Of a stretch of DNA of 64,000 nucleotides, positions 1 through 10,900 are shown in pieces. The number at the start of each line of letters is the position of its first letter. The stretch's first letter is position 1. Under the pieces are notes generated by a model. It saw only the letters and a list, made by a program, of their open reading frames with translations, ran no database searches and had not been told where the DNA came from. Source of the DNA: Trochalopteron elliotii (lineage: Eukaryota > Chordata > Aves > Passeriformes > Leiothrichidae); assembly GCA_024734555.1 (NCBI GenBank), contig JANPWX010000054.1:10792966-10856965 (forward strand), read 5' to 3'. Position numbers and translations under genes: made by a program.

Positions 1-72
1 AAACAATCCCTGCCCCCCAGAAGAAAGCTGTGACTGGCAAGAAGGCTGAATCCAGTTCTGACAGTGACTCAG
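1..72 (+). CDS. NOLC1: NOLC1 internal exon (5' part may be cut by window edge)
   Basis: The open frame from base 3 ends in the acidic cluster ESSSDSDS and a phase-1 donor (CAG/GTAATT at 72/73). The window edge prevents seeing the acceptor. Confidence 0.85.
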
Positions 73-3000
73 GTAATTCAAGAAATCAAGTTCTGATTCT
101 TTTGTGATAACGTTTTTACTGGCCAAGTTGCTCATAATGGTGTATCTAAGAGCCTTAGTGTATGAGCTTAAAAGCTTCAGAGTCTCCATGGCTATCAAGA
201 TGTGAAATTGAAAACCAGCAGTCTGCTATTCATGGTGGAGTGTGACCATGAGAGACCACGGGCAAGTGCAGAGAAGTCCCCATACTGCTGGATGGAAAGG
301 GCAGGCAGTTGTGTATCAGGTTTCTCACAGAAGCTGAATGGGTAAACTCCACTTGAGCATCTGTGTCTTGAGATTTTTGGGGTTTGTTATTCCATTGTGT
401 TTGGAGAAGTTTCTGAAATAAAAATGTAATCACCATATGAAGTTCAGAATAGACTTAGAGGATGCCTGCCTTCTCCTAAAGTGGCCCTAGAAATGGGAGC
501 AGTGTACTTGTCTTTGCTGTTGACCAGATTTGAGGTTTGCTATTTCCCATGTAACTTTCCTATGTGCTACAATTTCCCTCTGAGTTCCAGATGCTCCTGT
601 AGCATATCAACATCTCTGGTGCCCTGGCAGGGACTGGGTGGCAGCTGCCAGTGTGTCTGCAGACAGCAGGCCCTAGCTCTAGGTTGTGTGATGCTCCAGT
701 GAGTGCCAGCAGTATTGTGTTTTCTGGGTTTGTTACCTAGTTTCTCTCAAAATTGTCAAGTTTTTGACTGCTGTTACTAAAGTGTTCAGAAATACTGGAA
801 TAGAACAGGTTTAGTATTCCAGATTCATGTTACACAATATAAAGGTGTATTTGTACTCAAGAGTCTCCATTTTCAAACTGCTGCTCTCTCATCTGATAGA
901 GGAAGTAGCTAAAATGAGATACTGTGCTGTTGGTGCCTAACTTTGAATGTTTTGTCAACTTTATCTCTTAATTTTTTGTTTGGTTGGGTTTTTTTTTGAT
1001 CCTTACCACATAGATTCTTTTTTCGATGTTTTTTCTCCCCAAGTTTGATGATACCAGTACTTTCTCTAAAGTTCTTTATTCAGTACCTCTTCTCCTACAT
1101 TATTCTCCAAATATTTATTTCTTTGTGCATGCATTAGTGAAGAACTTAAACTGCTTGTTTCTACTTTCTCCCAACAAAGAAGATGCATGGAAAAATGAAT
1201 GCTGTCCCCAGAATGTTCAAGTGTTCATCAGATGCTTGCCAGTTACCTAGTGGCTTTAGCCTTGAGCCACAAGCCATTTGGCTTTTCACATACCCATGAA
1301 TTACATAGATGTTGCCACTAAAGTAACTTGACATGAAGCCTATTAACTTGAAGAATGTTTTTTGGTTTTTTTAGATTCTAGCTCTGAAGATGATAAAAAG
1401 AAGGTAGGGAATAAGCTTCCTGCTGCTAAACAACCTGTGATAAAGAATACTTCCAAACCAGCAAAAGTAGTTGTCAAGCCTGGACAAGCAAAGAAGGACT
1501 CCAGTTCTTCCTCAGACAGCTCAGGTATTGGGGTGGGAGAGAAGGAGAATTTCTACATGTGTTGTTCTTGTTCAGACCTTTGTGTTTCTAGGCAGGGTCT
1601 GAGGGTGTGGTTGGACAGGAATACCCATTGCAGTGTTGTTTTGAGCAGATGATGAAGTGTACTGTGTATCAACACTGAATCTGAATGTTAGTCTTGTGTG
1701 GAGGGAATGGGGCTTAGTCTTGATTGCTCTTTTTCTTTCCATTCTAGATTCTGATAGTTCTGACAAGAAGGCAGCTCCTGTGAAGCCCACAACTAAAGCA
1801 GCAACCCCAGCAGCAAAGAAGTCACCAGCTACCACAAAGAAAGCACAAAGTAGCTCTGATTCAGATAGCAGCTCCAGCAGTTCTGAGGATGAGAAGAAGA
1901 AGAAATGCCCTCCAGCTAAACCAGCTGGCAAAGTGGCTAAGCCACTGTCCAAACCTTCTACTCCAGCTCCCAAAGCAGACACGTCTGACTCTGATAGCTC
2001 AGACAGTGAAGAGGAAAAGCCAGCAGGGAAACCAGCCCCCAAATCTCCAGGGGCAGCAAAAGCAACTGTGGGGAAGAAGGCAGCTGCTTCTAGTAGTAGC
2101 AGCAGCTCATCAGACAGTTCCAGTGAAGAGGATGGGAAGCCCAAAAAGGCAGTGAAGGGGATGCAGAATGGTTCTAAAGCCACTGCCTCCGCAGAGAAAG
2201 CAAAAGCATCTGCAGCAGCTGCAAACAACATGAAGTCTAAGCCAGCTGGTGGCAGCAGTAGTAGCAGTGACAGTAGCTCTGAAGAAGAGACTGGAAAAGT
2301 CAATGGAGGTATTGGCTACAGTCTGGGAAGTGGGTCTGTCAGGCAGTTACTGAGCTGAACATGAATGGCAGACTTTCTGAAACAATACTCATTCTAATCT
2401 CTGTGTGTTACTAGATTGTGCCATCTGGTGCAGTGGTAAGAGGGAAGGGCTAGTTTTGAATTTGGTGGGATCTTTCTGTCTGTATTGCATAGCTGCTGGC
2501 AGTGAAATTTGTGGTAATGTGTAGTACATTTCTGTGTAGTTGTTGCCATTTGCCATCTGTGCATGCACAAGACTTAGTGACAGCAGAGCAGACTGCTGGA
2601 GGACCTTGTCTGTGTGGAGTGGGACACCACAGTTGATGCCCTAGTGCACAATCTCAATCTTTAACCCTCCAGGAGGAAAACAACTAGTGATGCACTAGTG
2701 ATATGTGCAAGTGCATATGGTATGAACCCAAATTCTGGCAAATTTTGACCAACACAACTCTCTCAAAAATCGTTCATATAGAGCTACCCTAGTGCATAAA
2801 ATATCATCCATTAGGATAGGATGGGGAGGTCCTTGCTGACTCAGAATTTGTTAGTGTCTGGTACAACTGTCTGTTTTCTGGTGAAGTAAAGCAGGCACCT
2901 GTGTCAACACTGGGTTTGCTTTCTGGGGAACAGAAGCCAGTACTTTTCCCAATGCTGCCTTTAAAGCTCTGCTGCTGTACATCTAACAGGCACAATCGGC

Positions 3001-3997
3001 AAGAAACAGAAGAGGAAAGATGCTCAGGAGATGGAAACACCACAAAGTAAAAAAGCAAAGATCAAAGCCAAAACACCACACACAGTTCCCAAGGTGAAAC
3101 GGGTGAGTGGGGGTGGACTGTGGCACCTGGCTGAAGAGGTATCTCTGCCTTCTGAACAAGTAGGCTGGTTTGGGGTTTTTTCTGGGTGGGTGGGTCCACA
3201 GGATTATTTGTGTTTTTACTCCTTAAGCACTTAAACCTTGTCTAGAGAACCCTGGGGAGTGCACGTAAGAACCTAGTAGTATTCTGGCCAAAGCTGATTG
3301 GATATACTTGCACAGGAGCACTCCTGAGGCTGCCTGATCTGTAGCAGGGAAAGAATGATGAATCTGAGAAACACTTAAAGATAGAGGTGATGTGAACAGG
3401 GTTCTGTATTTGCAGGGCAAGGAAGGAGGTTGTTACCAAAGGAGCATTGTGTGTTTTTATGTGGTTAGTGCATTTCATTTTCTTTTTCAACAGCCCTCCT
3501 CTCCATTCCGCCGCGTAAGGGAAGAAGAGATTGAGGTGGATGCCCGTGTGGCCGATAACTCATTTGAAGCAAAGGTAGGGCTTGGTGGTGCCAGAGAGGT
3601 AGCAGTTGGTCTTTGGAAGTACACGTCTGCAGAGCAGCCTCGGTGTGCTTGTGGAGTGGTTTTGGTGGGAACTTCTTCCACCAGGAGGCGCATGGGAGAG
3701 TGGTATCAGCTCCTGTGTGTGTGCTGGGCTCTGTGTGAGTGTGCTGGGCTTTGCTCCGTACGGTGAAGTGCAAAGCATTGCCTTCACTCTCTTGGGTACT
3801 GACTGGAATTTCTTCTTCTCCCCCTCCATCCCTCACAGAAAGGAGCAGCTGGTGACTGGGGTGAGAAAGCTAACAACATCCTGAAATACACTAAAGGCAA
3901 ATCTTTCCGTCATGAGAAAACAAAGAAAAAACGAGGCAGCTACCGTGGGGGCACTATATCGACCCAAGTCAATTCCGTCAAGTTTGACAGTGACTGA
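1..3997 (+). CDS. NOLC1: NOLC1 (Nopp140), 3' half: nucleolar and coiled-body phosphoprotein 1
   Basis: The 5' end lies outside the window. Six exons join in frame: 1-72 (codons start at base 3), 1375-1524, 1748-2308, 2990-3102, 3494-3574 and 3839-3997, with TGA at 3995-3997. Every boundary is GT-AG. They encode 377 residues, roughly half of the human protein. The visible part alternates serine/acid clusters (typical CK2 targets, for example [19 protein letters not shown]) with Lys/Pro/Ala-rich basic stretches. It ends with the conserved SRP40/Nopp140 C-terminal domain ([21 protein letters not shown], then [19 protein letters not shown] and [15 protein letters not shown]). In the known family the protein shuttles between nucleolus and Cajal body, chaperones box C/D and H/ACA snoRNPs and binds RNA polymerase I. 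Identification rests on the C-terminal domain and on synteny with ELOVL3 and PITX3; I see no break in the part present. Confidence 0.96.
1375..1524 (+). CDS. NOLC1: NOLC1 internal exon, 150 nt, phase 1-1
   Basis: The acceptor is TTTTTTAG/ATTCTAG and the donor TCAG/GTATTG. The exon encodes [10 protein letters not shown], then a basic Lys/Pro/Ala linker, then DSSSSSDSS. Its 150 nt are symmetric (phase 1 at both ends), so it can be skipped or duplicated without a frameshift. Confidence 0.9.
1748..2308 (+). CDS. NOLC1: NOLC1 large repeat exon, 561 nt, phase 1-1
   Basis: The acceptor is ATTCTAG/ATTCTG and the donor AATGGAG/GTATTG. It encodes 187 codons with four serine/acid clusters (around 1852-1890, 1980-2015, 2091-2135 and 2254-2290) separated by Lys/Ala/Pro linkers. 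The acceptor-proximal sequence resembles that of the previous exon, so both exons begin inside the same kind of acidic cluster. Confidence 0.93.
2990..3102 (+). CDS. NOLC1: NOLC1 exon with basic nuclear-localisation-like segment
   Basis: The acceptor is TAACAG/GCACAATC and the donor AAACGG/GTGAGT (phase 1 in, phase 0 out). It encodes [17 protein letters not shown] followed by SKKAKIKAK, two basic clusters of the kind expected for nuclear and nucleolar targeting. Confidence 0.92.
3494..3574 (+). CDS. NOLC1: NOLC1 exon opening the conserved C-terminal domain
   Basis: The acceptor is TTCAACAG/CCCTCC and the donor GCAAAG/GTAGGG. The 27 codons include [20 protein letters not shown], the most conserved block of the SRP40/Nopp140 C-terminal domain. 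Confidence 0.95.
3839..3997 (+). CDS. NOLC1: NOLC1 terminal coding exon
   Basis: The acceptor is CCTCACAG/AAAGGAGC. The 53 codons include the stop TGA at 3995-3997. It encodes the end of the C-terminal domain, finishing in VNSVKFDSD, as in vertebrate NOLC1. Confidence 0.96.
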   Translation, partial: KGAAGDWGEKANNILKYTKGKSFRHEKTKKKRGSYRGGTISTQVNSVKFDSD

Positions 3998-4542
3998 GAA
4001 TATGGGAGTTCAGAAACCACCTGCTCACCAGAACATCTTGGATGAGCATATGGACATCATGGATGTCAAGCCTGCCCGGAGTGCTACCTCCCCTAGCCCC
4101 TTGTGGGGCAGGCAGCTCCAGTGTAGAGATGTGGGAGAATGGTTGGATGTTTCCCTGTTTTATTTCTAATTTTGTTTCAGTCTCCTCATTTGGAACCATC
4201 CTTAAGCTGGTGTTGTTGGCACCACTAGGGTGACCACCAAGACATATTTTCTACAGTCTTATTTTAAAAGGCTGGCAGTGATTTTTACTTTTGGTTTGCT
4301 GTCCATCTAGTAGAAGAAAGAGAAATAATTGTCCTGTATTTTAACCTCCTGTTTCTTTTTCAGCCAGTTTAACTCTCATACCTGTGAAAAGGCAAGTATT
4401 GTCACTTGCTTCTGACTAGTTACTGTAAGAACAACAACTGATTTGAGCACTCTGGCTGTAATCCCTAACCTCACCTGACATTTCAAGTTTACCCTTGTAG
4501 TGTGACAGGGTTCCTTTTCTGGTTTTTGTGGTTTCACCTTGC

Positions 4543-4548
4543 AATAAA
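4543..4548 (+). terminator. NOLC1: Candidate NOLC1 poly(A) signal AATAAA
   Basis: This is the first canonical AATAAA after the NOLC1 stop, about 550 bp downstream. A T-rich stretch with 'cttcctt' follows. A second AATAAA at 5940-5945 would give a longer 3' UTR; the sequence cannot decide between them. Confidence 0.5.
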
Positions 4549-4559
4549 TACCTACTTTC

Positions 4560-7000
4560 CTCTTCCTTACACTCCTGTGGAGGCCACTAACCAGAGTACT
4601 TGGAGAAGCAGTCTCTAAATATGGTTTGGTAGTTGAATAACAGTATTGATTGCAGTTGCAAGGTGGGGACTATTGTCAAAAAGACCAAGGTCTGTAGTAG
4701 TGCTGTGGCACTCTTGATAACACTTCATTAGTGTAGCTGGGGAGTGAAGTTGTACAGAAACTTGACTGCATGGGGGTTGTGAAGTTTCACTTGGTGGGAA
4801 GGGAGAAGGAGACTGAGGAGATAGAGGCCTCTTAGCAAAAGGCAGAGGTGGATAAGCAATGTTTTTGTTTCAGAGGCTTTTGGTTGCATTGTGGCATTAC
4901 TCCTCGTTCTGTCTGAACATAAAATGTGCCAGCTTATATTTACTGCCAGCAGTGTGAGCTGCAGCTTGTTAGGAGTCAATGAATGTCATTAATGCCTTAA
5001 ATTTCTTTTCTGAGTTGGATCACTTGTCTTTAAGCTGTCTTCCATCTGTTAAATCCCTTTTGAGAAGTAAATTGCCTGTTTCCCCCTAGCACTAAGGCAA
5101 ACCCTGGTGCTGTAATGTTTGAAGTACCAGCTACAAGTGAATGTTCAGTATGGGGAGCCACAAAGAAGTTGAGGAACTTGCAGCCTAAACTGAGGTTTCA
5201 TGAGCAACTGACAGTATAATGGTGTACTGAGTGGTGGGCTTGCAGTCACTCAGTTGTGTGACTGCTTCCTTACTTAGGTGCAGCTTGCATCTGATAGAAA
5301 ATATTCCCCCAAATACTTTGCCCTCTGTTAGGTGGGTTAAGTTAACTAGTTTGAGGAGCAGTGGGGTTGAGCCCACAAGCCAGTGTGAGTTGAATAGTGG
5401 TAGTGCATGTTTGGGAAATGGAGTAGTGGGCTGTGAGATATGCTTACCCCCTGTGATGAAACTGCCAGCCACTGAGAGGTAGTGCAGGGCCTGATTTCCC
5501 TGTTTCCATTCCCTCCCCAAAGGGTGCCAATGAGAAGAGCCTTGTTACAGGAAGCTATGTTTGTGTGCAAAGCAGTGTCACCTAATTGAGGGTTGGATGA
5601 GACTTGATGAACCACCCCCATGTACATGAGTGGCAACTTTTTCCAATGAGCAGTTTTCAGGACTTCCCCCCTGGCTTGCACAATCACTGGGGCCTGGATT
5701 CAAGGCTACAGTGCAGAGGGGCCCAGGAGACCATGGTTACTACAAGAAAGTAAAGGTTAGAGGCCAAAGGAAGGTGGGAAGAGTATTTTCTGCATGGGGA
5801 TTTGAACATCATCTTTCTTGTCATTTGCCCTCTTTTTTTTCTGTGTATCAGGAACTTACATTTGAAACTCTTTAAAATACTTTTACGCTTTGAGGTTTTT
5901 TAAAAAGCCTATAAAATGTGAGAATTTAATGTGTCAGAAAATAAAGATTGCTGCCTTTGTAGTCAGAGTGGATCTGGTAGTTGAAGATACGGAATAGTGG
6001 GTGGGAAAAGGGAGGGTACCAGTGCTTGGGGTTAACAGCACTGTCTCTACATCTGTCTACAACTACTTCTTGTCATCTTACCTACATGATCGTGGACATG
6101 TAACAGACCTTCAGAAGTGAAAGGTGGCCTGTGCAGCTGGCTGGTGAGTGACTGAGAAATTTGGGTAACATGCTAGAGAAGCTTGTATCAAAAACAGGCT
6201 GTTCAAGGCTGCCCTTCCCTTCAGAATATCTTGTTAGGTCTTCTCAAATATTGCTGCCAAATCAGCTATGTGGCAGTTGGCCATATAAGCACCAGCATGT
6301 AGGAAGAAGAAAGAACAGGCATAATTGAAAAACCCGGTGTAAATCTAGTTAAAATCACTGATTTGTGTGTCCCCTTAGATTTCTGCCTCTATATGTGCAA
6401 GGAAAAGAAAGTGGCTGATAGGGCCTTGTGGAGCTCTTGAGTGCTGAAAAGCTCAATTATACCCCTTGCACTATGGTTCTCTGGAAAGGGTGGGATGATG
6501 CTCCATGTGCATTGGGCTCTCTGTTGCCCTGTAACCAACACTGCCACAGCCTTCCACCTTGAACGTGATGCTGTACGAGATGTAATGCTGTCTGAAATTT
6601 CAGCACAGGATGCAAAGAATGTCATTAGCCTTGCTGGAGATCAGTTCCTGACTGAGCGAGTGCAACAAGTGTTGGGGGGGAAATGCTTTGTGAGACTCTC
6701 AAAGTGACGTGCTTGACACTCCTGGGAAAGACTGGTCCTCTCACAGGATTTTGCAGCTGTTAGACATACTTAGCCTATATCTCTGCTCTATTGCTGTCCT
6801 GGTGTAGAGGCCTTTTTTCCCCGTGCAGCAGTGCTGCAGTTACAGCTGTTGTTAGTGCTGGAACTGGACGAACAGGACCTCTCCAGCTGACATGTGCTGG
6901 AACACTGTCCCTCACATCCCGATTCCCTTGTGCACCATCTTTTCCCTTTTGCTGTCCTATCATGTTCCTATCGCCCTCCTCTCAAGGGGGTTCTGGCCCT
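4560..7000. other. NOLC1 - UGT8-like intergenic region, no convincing gene
   Basis: About 2.4 kb of mixed-composition DNA between the NOLC1 3' UTR and the next CpG island. It has no splice-consistent coding exon. An 88-codon open frame at 6441-6707 (plus strand) has no recognisable domain and no exon partners. Confidence 0.5.
5940..5945 (+). terminator. Alternative distal poly(A) signal AATAAA downstream of NOLC1
   Basis: A canonical hexamer followed by GT-rich DNA ('ctttgtagtcagagtgg'). It could end a long NOLC1 3' UTR of about 2 kb or be fortuitous. Confidence 0.3.
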
Positions 7001-7229
7001 GGGGGTGTCCGGGCAGCGGTCACTGGAGAGATGCTGTGATGGCGATCAGACGCCCTGGCCGGGCCGGAGGCACAAGCTGCGGCTGACGGGCGCTGCCCCG
7101 CTGCCTGTCGAGCTGCCGGGGCAGCAGGTGCCGCTCCCTGTGCCCACCCCGTCCCCCTCTCGCCCCGCCCTCATGCCACAGCCCCGGGCTCGGTTTGGCT
7201 GTGCCCGGGGTGCGGCCCGTGGGCCGGGG

Positions 7230-7609
7230 NNNNNNNNNNNNNNNNNNNNNNNNNNNNNNNNNNNNNNNNNNNNNNNNNNNNNNNNNNNNNNNNNNNNNNN
7301 NNNNNNNNNNNNNNNNNNNNNNNNNNNNNNNNNNNNNNNNNNNNNNNNNNNNNNNNNNNNNNNNNNNNNNNNNNNNNNNNNNNNNNNNNNNNNNNNNNNN
7401 NNNNNNNNNNNNNNNNNNNNNNNNNNNNNNNNNNNNNNNNNNNNNNNNNNNNNNNNNNNNNNNNNNNNNNNNNNNNNNNNNNNNNNNNNNNNNNNNNNNN
7501 NNNNNNNNNNNNNNNNNNNNNNNNNNNNNNNNNNNNNNNNNNNNNNNNNNNNNNNNNNNNNNNNNNNNNNNNNNNNNNNNNNNNNNNNNNNNNNNNNNNN
7601 NNNNNNNNN
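7230..7609. other. Assembly gap (380 N)
   Basis: A run of N flanked by very GC-rich sequence, as expected where short reads drop out in a CpG island. Reading frames crossing it are meaningless. Confidence 0.99.
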
Positions 7610-7739
7610 GCCCCGCTGCCGGCTGCCGTGTTCTGCCCGGCTGTCGTGCAAGGAGGGTCCTGCGGCGTGGCGGGCTCGGTGGGATGCGCGGGCGGGGGCT
7701 CGGGGTGACGGCGGGCGGGGGCTGCCAGCTGCGCTCCAG

Positions 7740-7741
7740 GT
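7740..7741 (+). promoter_or_regulatory. Candidate 5' splice donor of UGT8-like non-coding exon 1
   Basis: CTCCAG/GTGAGC is a near-ideal donor inside the CpG island. Joining base 7739 to 13851 would give ...CCAG-TG-ATG, placing G at -3 of the UGT8-like start codon, a favourable Kozak position. Confidence 0.4.
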
Positions 7742-7959
7742 GAGCGCTGTAAGGCTGGACTGATGGCACCCGAGCGCTGCCCGGTCGGGGAGACGGGGAC
7801 AGGGACTCGGTCTGAATTCCCAGCTGTCAGCCTGGTCCCGGCTCTACCCGGAATCGTGTGTGCAGCCTGGCTTGCTCCAGAGAGGCTGCTGTCGGGCGCG
7901 AGTTCAGCATCTGCTTCAATGCGCGGGACCAGAGCCTTGGCACACGGATACGCGTTCAG

Positions 7960-10900
7960 AGCGCTTTTGTGTAACTTGGTTCATCTTCCTTTAGAAGATT
8001 ACATCTCAGGAGTATTTTCCATCCCCTGTTCTGCCTCCTCTTCCTATGCAACCCTCTTCAACCCCTGTTTATGGCAGCTCAGCCAAGTCTCATTCCTCTT
8101 GCTGCTCAGAGCCAAGAAGCTCTCTGGTTTGGTTGTGGGTTTCTTTTACATGAGGGCGTCAATTGTTTCATTGAAGATAAGACTCACCCCTAGCTTCTCT
8201 ATTCCTGTAACTCTGTCAAATGTGATCAGACTTGTCTGTCAGGACTTTATCAGTCCCCACAGCTTTCTACACAAGATTTCACAACCTTCTGGGGTGTTTA
8301 ATAACTTCTTTAAGTGTGGTGCTTCTCTGCAGAAAGAAGCTGAAATGACAAGGTAGTAAATGGGAAGACACTTTTCCTCTCCATTCCTCTTGACTGTTTC
8401 TCTAAGGTTTGGTGCCCTTGTATCTTCCCAGTTTTCTCTGTAGTCTGAAGAACTTATTTAACTTGAGTGTCACACAAACACAATTTCTTCTGAAGACCAA
8501 ATAATGCTCTGCCCTGTCATGTGTGCTCACTTTGAGGTCTATGGCTCACATGACTATTTGGAAATGGCCCCAAGCTGTTCTCTTTCATCCAGGGATTACA
8601 AATAATGTTCTGACTTGCTTCCACACTGCAGACCTCAGACCACTCACAAGTGGCACAGTCTCACATCAGCTGTTTCTGTCTTACAGCCGTGTTGTAAGCG
8701 AGAGGAAAAGGCTGTCTGGAAGAACTTGTTATTGCAGAGCATCTTGGTGTCACAAACCATCTCTGTTCCTTTCAGAAGACCTGAAGCCTGTGGATATTGA
8801 ATGGGGGAAATCTCTCTTACTACCTAGACAGATTTAATGTATGATGAGAGGCCAGGTGGGGAAGCAGATGTGTGGTGTCTGACACCATCCCCCAGCTCAA
8901 GGTCTTGAATACGTGTGTAGTCTCAAATACTGAGACAAGCTGAGATCCAGGTCTTTATTTCTTTTCTCAGTTATTATGGATTACTATTTCCTTTAGTACC
9001 ATGGTTCCCTGGCAGTGATCTATTATCTGGCAACCTCCTGCTAGCCCACAGATTCCCACCTTGCCTGTAGAACTTCCTCCATGTACCTCTAATGAGACAG
9101 GAAGGATGTTGAAGATGATCCAAAGTACCAAAAGTTATGAACTGTTTGGGGACTAGATCAATCTTTGTCCAAAACAGATAAGCCAGAGCACTTCTGGTGT
9201 TTTGTGGCAGTAGTAGCACCAATGTGGTGAAAAGTATAAATCATCCTGACACTGACCTGATCACTGCAGTGATTGTTCCCTTGGTCCTTTGAGGATCTTG
9301 ACTTCCTTCATTCTGTGTGCTTGTAGTGAGCTGCCATGAATATGTGGAAGGAAAAATGCTAGAAAGGTATGTTGTTTTGAGCAGACCATCTGTGCACTAT
9401 TCAGTATGTGTGCAAACAATATTTTAAAAAAACCCTCAGGGTGGTAGACTGCCAGGGGATGCTTATAGCTGAAGGGTTGTTTTTTTTTCTTTATCATTGT
9501 TTTCTATACTAAAATACTAGTGCTAGTATTGGTGTACTGTGATATTAGTATATTATAGTGCTAATATTAATGTTTTAGTGTTAGTGTAATTTACCCAGGT
9601 GACTCTGATTAAGTCAGAGTCTGTGATAAACCAAAATCAGAGTGCAGAAGCCCACCAAGAACTGGGCTGGATATGACTGATGGTTAAACTTCCCTGTTTC
9701 AACCAATGCTTTGTTTGCTTTGTACAGTATTGTATCCTCTAGGTTTTTACTAGGGATTTCCCTGGACAGCCCTTGCTTGTAATGCAACATCTTCCTGCAG
9801 TGATAAAGTTGCTCTTGGAGCTGCATACCTGGCTGCTTTCACAGAGTCTTAGCTTCCATACATTAGCTGCAGCTAGGCTGGCTGTCATCGATGTGATGGT
9901 AGCAGATGGTCCTGGTTTTTCTGGATCATACCCAACAGAACAGGCAAACTTCAGTATCTTTTTCCAGAAAGAGTTTAGAGCATCCAGGTGAAGTTATCTT
10001 TTGCCTTTGGTTTTCAGTTAATTCTGTTGCTTTGTTAACTCCTGAGAAGTTTGCAGTGAAAGCATTTCTTACTGTGGGCAAGAGCTTCATAGAGACTAGG
10101 ATGCAGGAGGGAAAATAATTCAGTACCATGTATATGGGCTTCCAGGTCTTGGGCAGGAACTAGGTAATACAAAAAAGAGAGGGGGAGATATAAATGACAG
10201 TCCTTGCATTTGAACCTGTTCATAGCCCTTTCTTTGTGGGTTCTTTGCCTAGACTGCTAGCTGTCAGAGGCTTTAGTACTTTAGCCCAATAAAAGGCACC
10301 TGAGTTAAATTAGAGCTGTAGCTGTTCAGTTATTTCACTTAAGTTGATTGGTGTAATTTTCCATCAATACCGAAGCCACACCCTATCAAACATGTTAAAC
10401 AGGGCAAAATCGTGGGACAAATTTCAGCCCAGTAGGAGGTTTCTCAGGGCTGTTTCAGAGGGCTGTGCTCTCTCTGCTCCCTTTCTGCTGCCTGGCTTTT
10501 CAGCATCAATGCATTGCTGTGGCTGTGAAAGCAATCACTCAGCAGCTGAAGGTGGACAGGTGTGCAGGGAAGGGGAGATGCTGCTGCTTGCAGTGACTGT
10601 CTCACTTTCCCAGGTCCTGCTCTTACTGAGGTGCCTGCTCTGCCCTGAATGCTGCAGCGGTGACACTTAAAATATTTGTGGTGTGGGCTTTTCTCACCGT
10701 TCCTTTGAGCTCTTACTCTGGCTGCCAGTGTTAATTGTGGTGTTAGGGGCATTACTCTGTGTAAATCAGCCAGTTGGCATGGCTCTGCCAAGCACTTGTC
10801 ATGAAAACTGGGTCTGTTCTCTCTTTACAAGCCTTTCTCTTGCAGTGGCAGGGTTATTTCTGGAGTATTTATGTGATGAAACCACTAGGACTTCCAGACC

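Larger units (their letters stand above)
7005..7960 (+). promoter_or_regulatory. CpG island; probable promoter and non-coding first exon of the UGT8-like gene
   Basis: GC content and CpG density rise abruptly from about 7005 and fall after about 7960; an assembly gap lies in the middle. A strong donor (CTCCAG/GTGAGC, GT at 7740-7741) sits at its 3' side. The next plus-strand gene has a splice acceptor just 2 nt before its ATG (intron ends 13850), so a 5' non-coding exon must lie upstream. This island is the only good candidate between NOLC1 and that exon. The assignment is inference; no TATA box is evident and the transcription start may be inside the gap. Confidence 0.55.

Noticed and set aside
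3353..3400. Possible box C/D snoRNA in a NOLC1 intron (ATGATGA near 3355, CTGA just after)
   Set aside because: The spacing between boxes is far too short and no terminal stem was found.
6441..6707. 88-codon plus-strand frame upstream of the UGT8-like gene
   Set aside because: Its second half looks somewhat protein-like (LERDAVRDVMLSEISAQDAK), and I considered a histone-fold relic, but no family block aligns and there are no splice partners.
7763..8356. 197-codon plus-strand frame downstream of the first gap
   Set aside because: It begins in the CpG island and runs into ordinary intronic sequence. No homology is recognised, and it lies just after the candidate splice donor.
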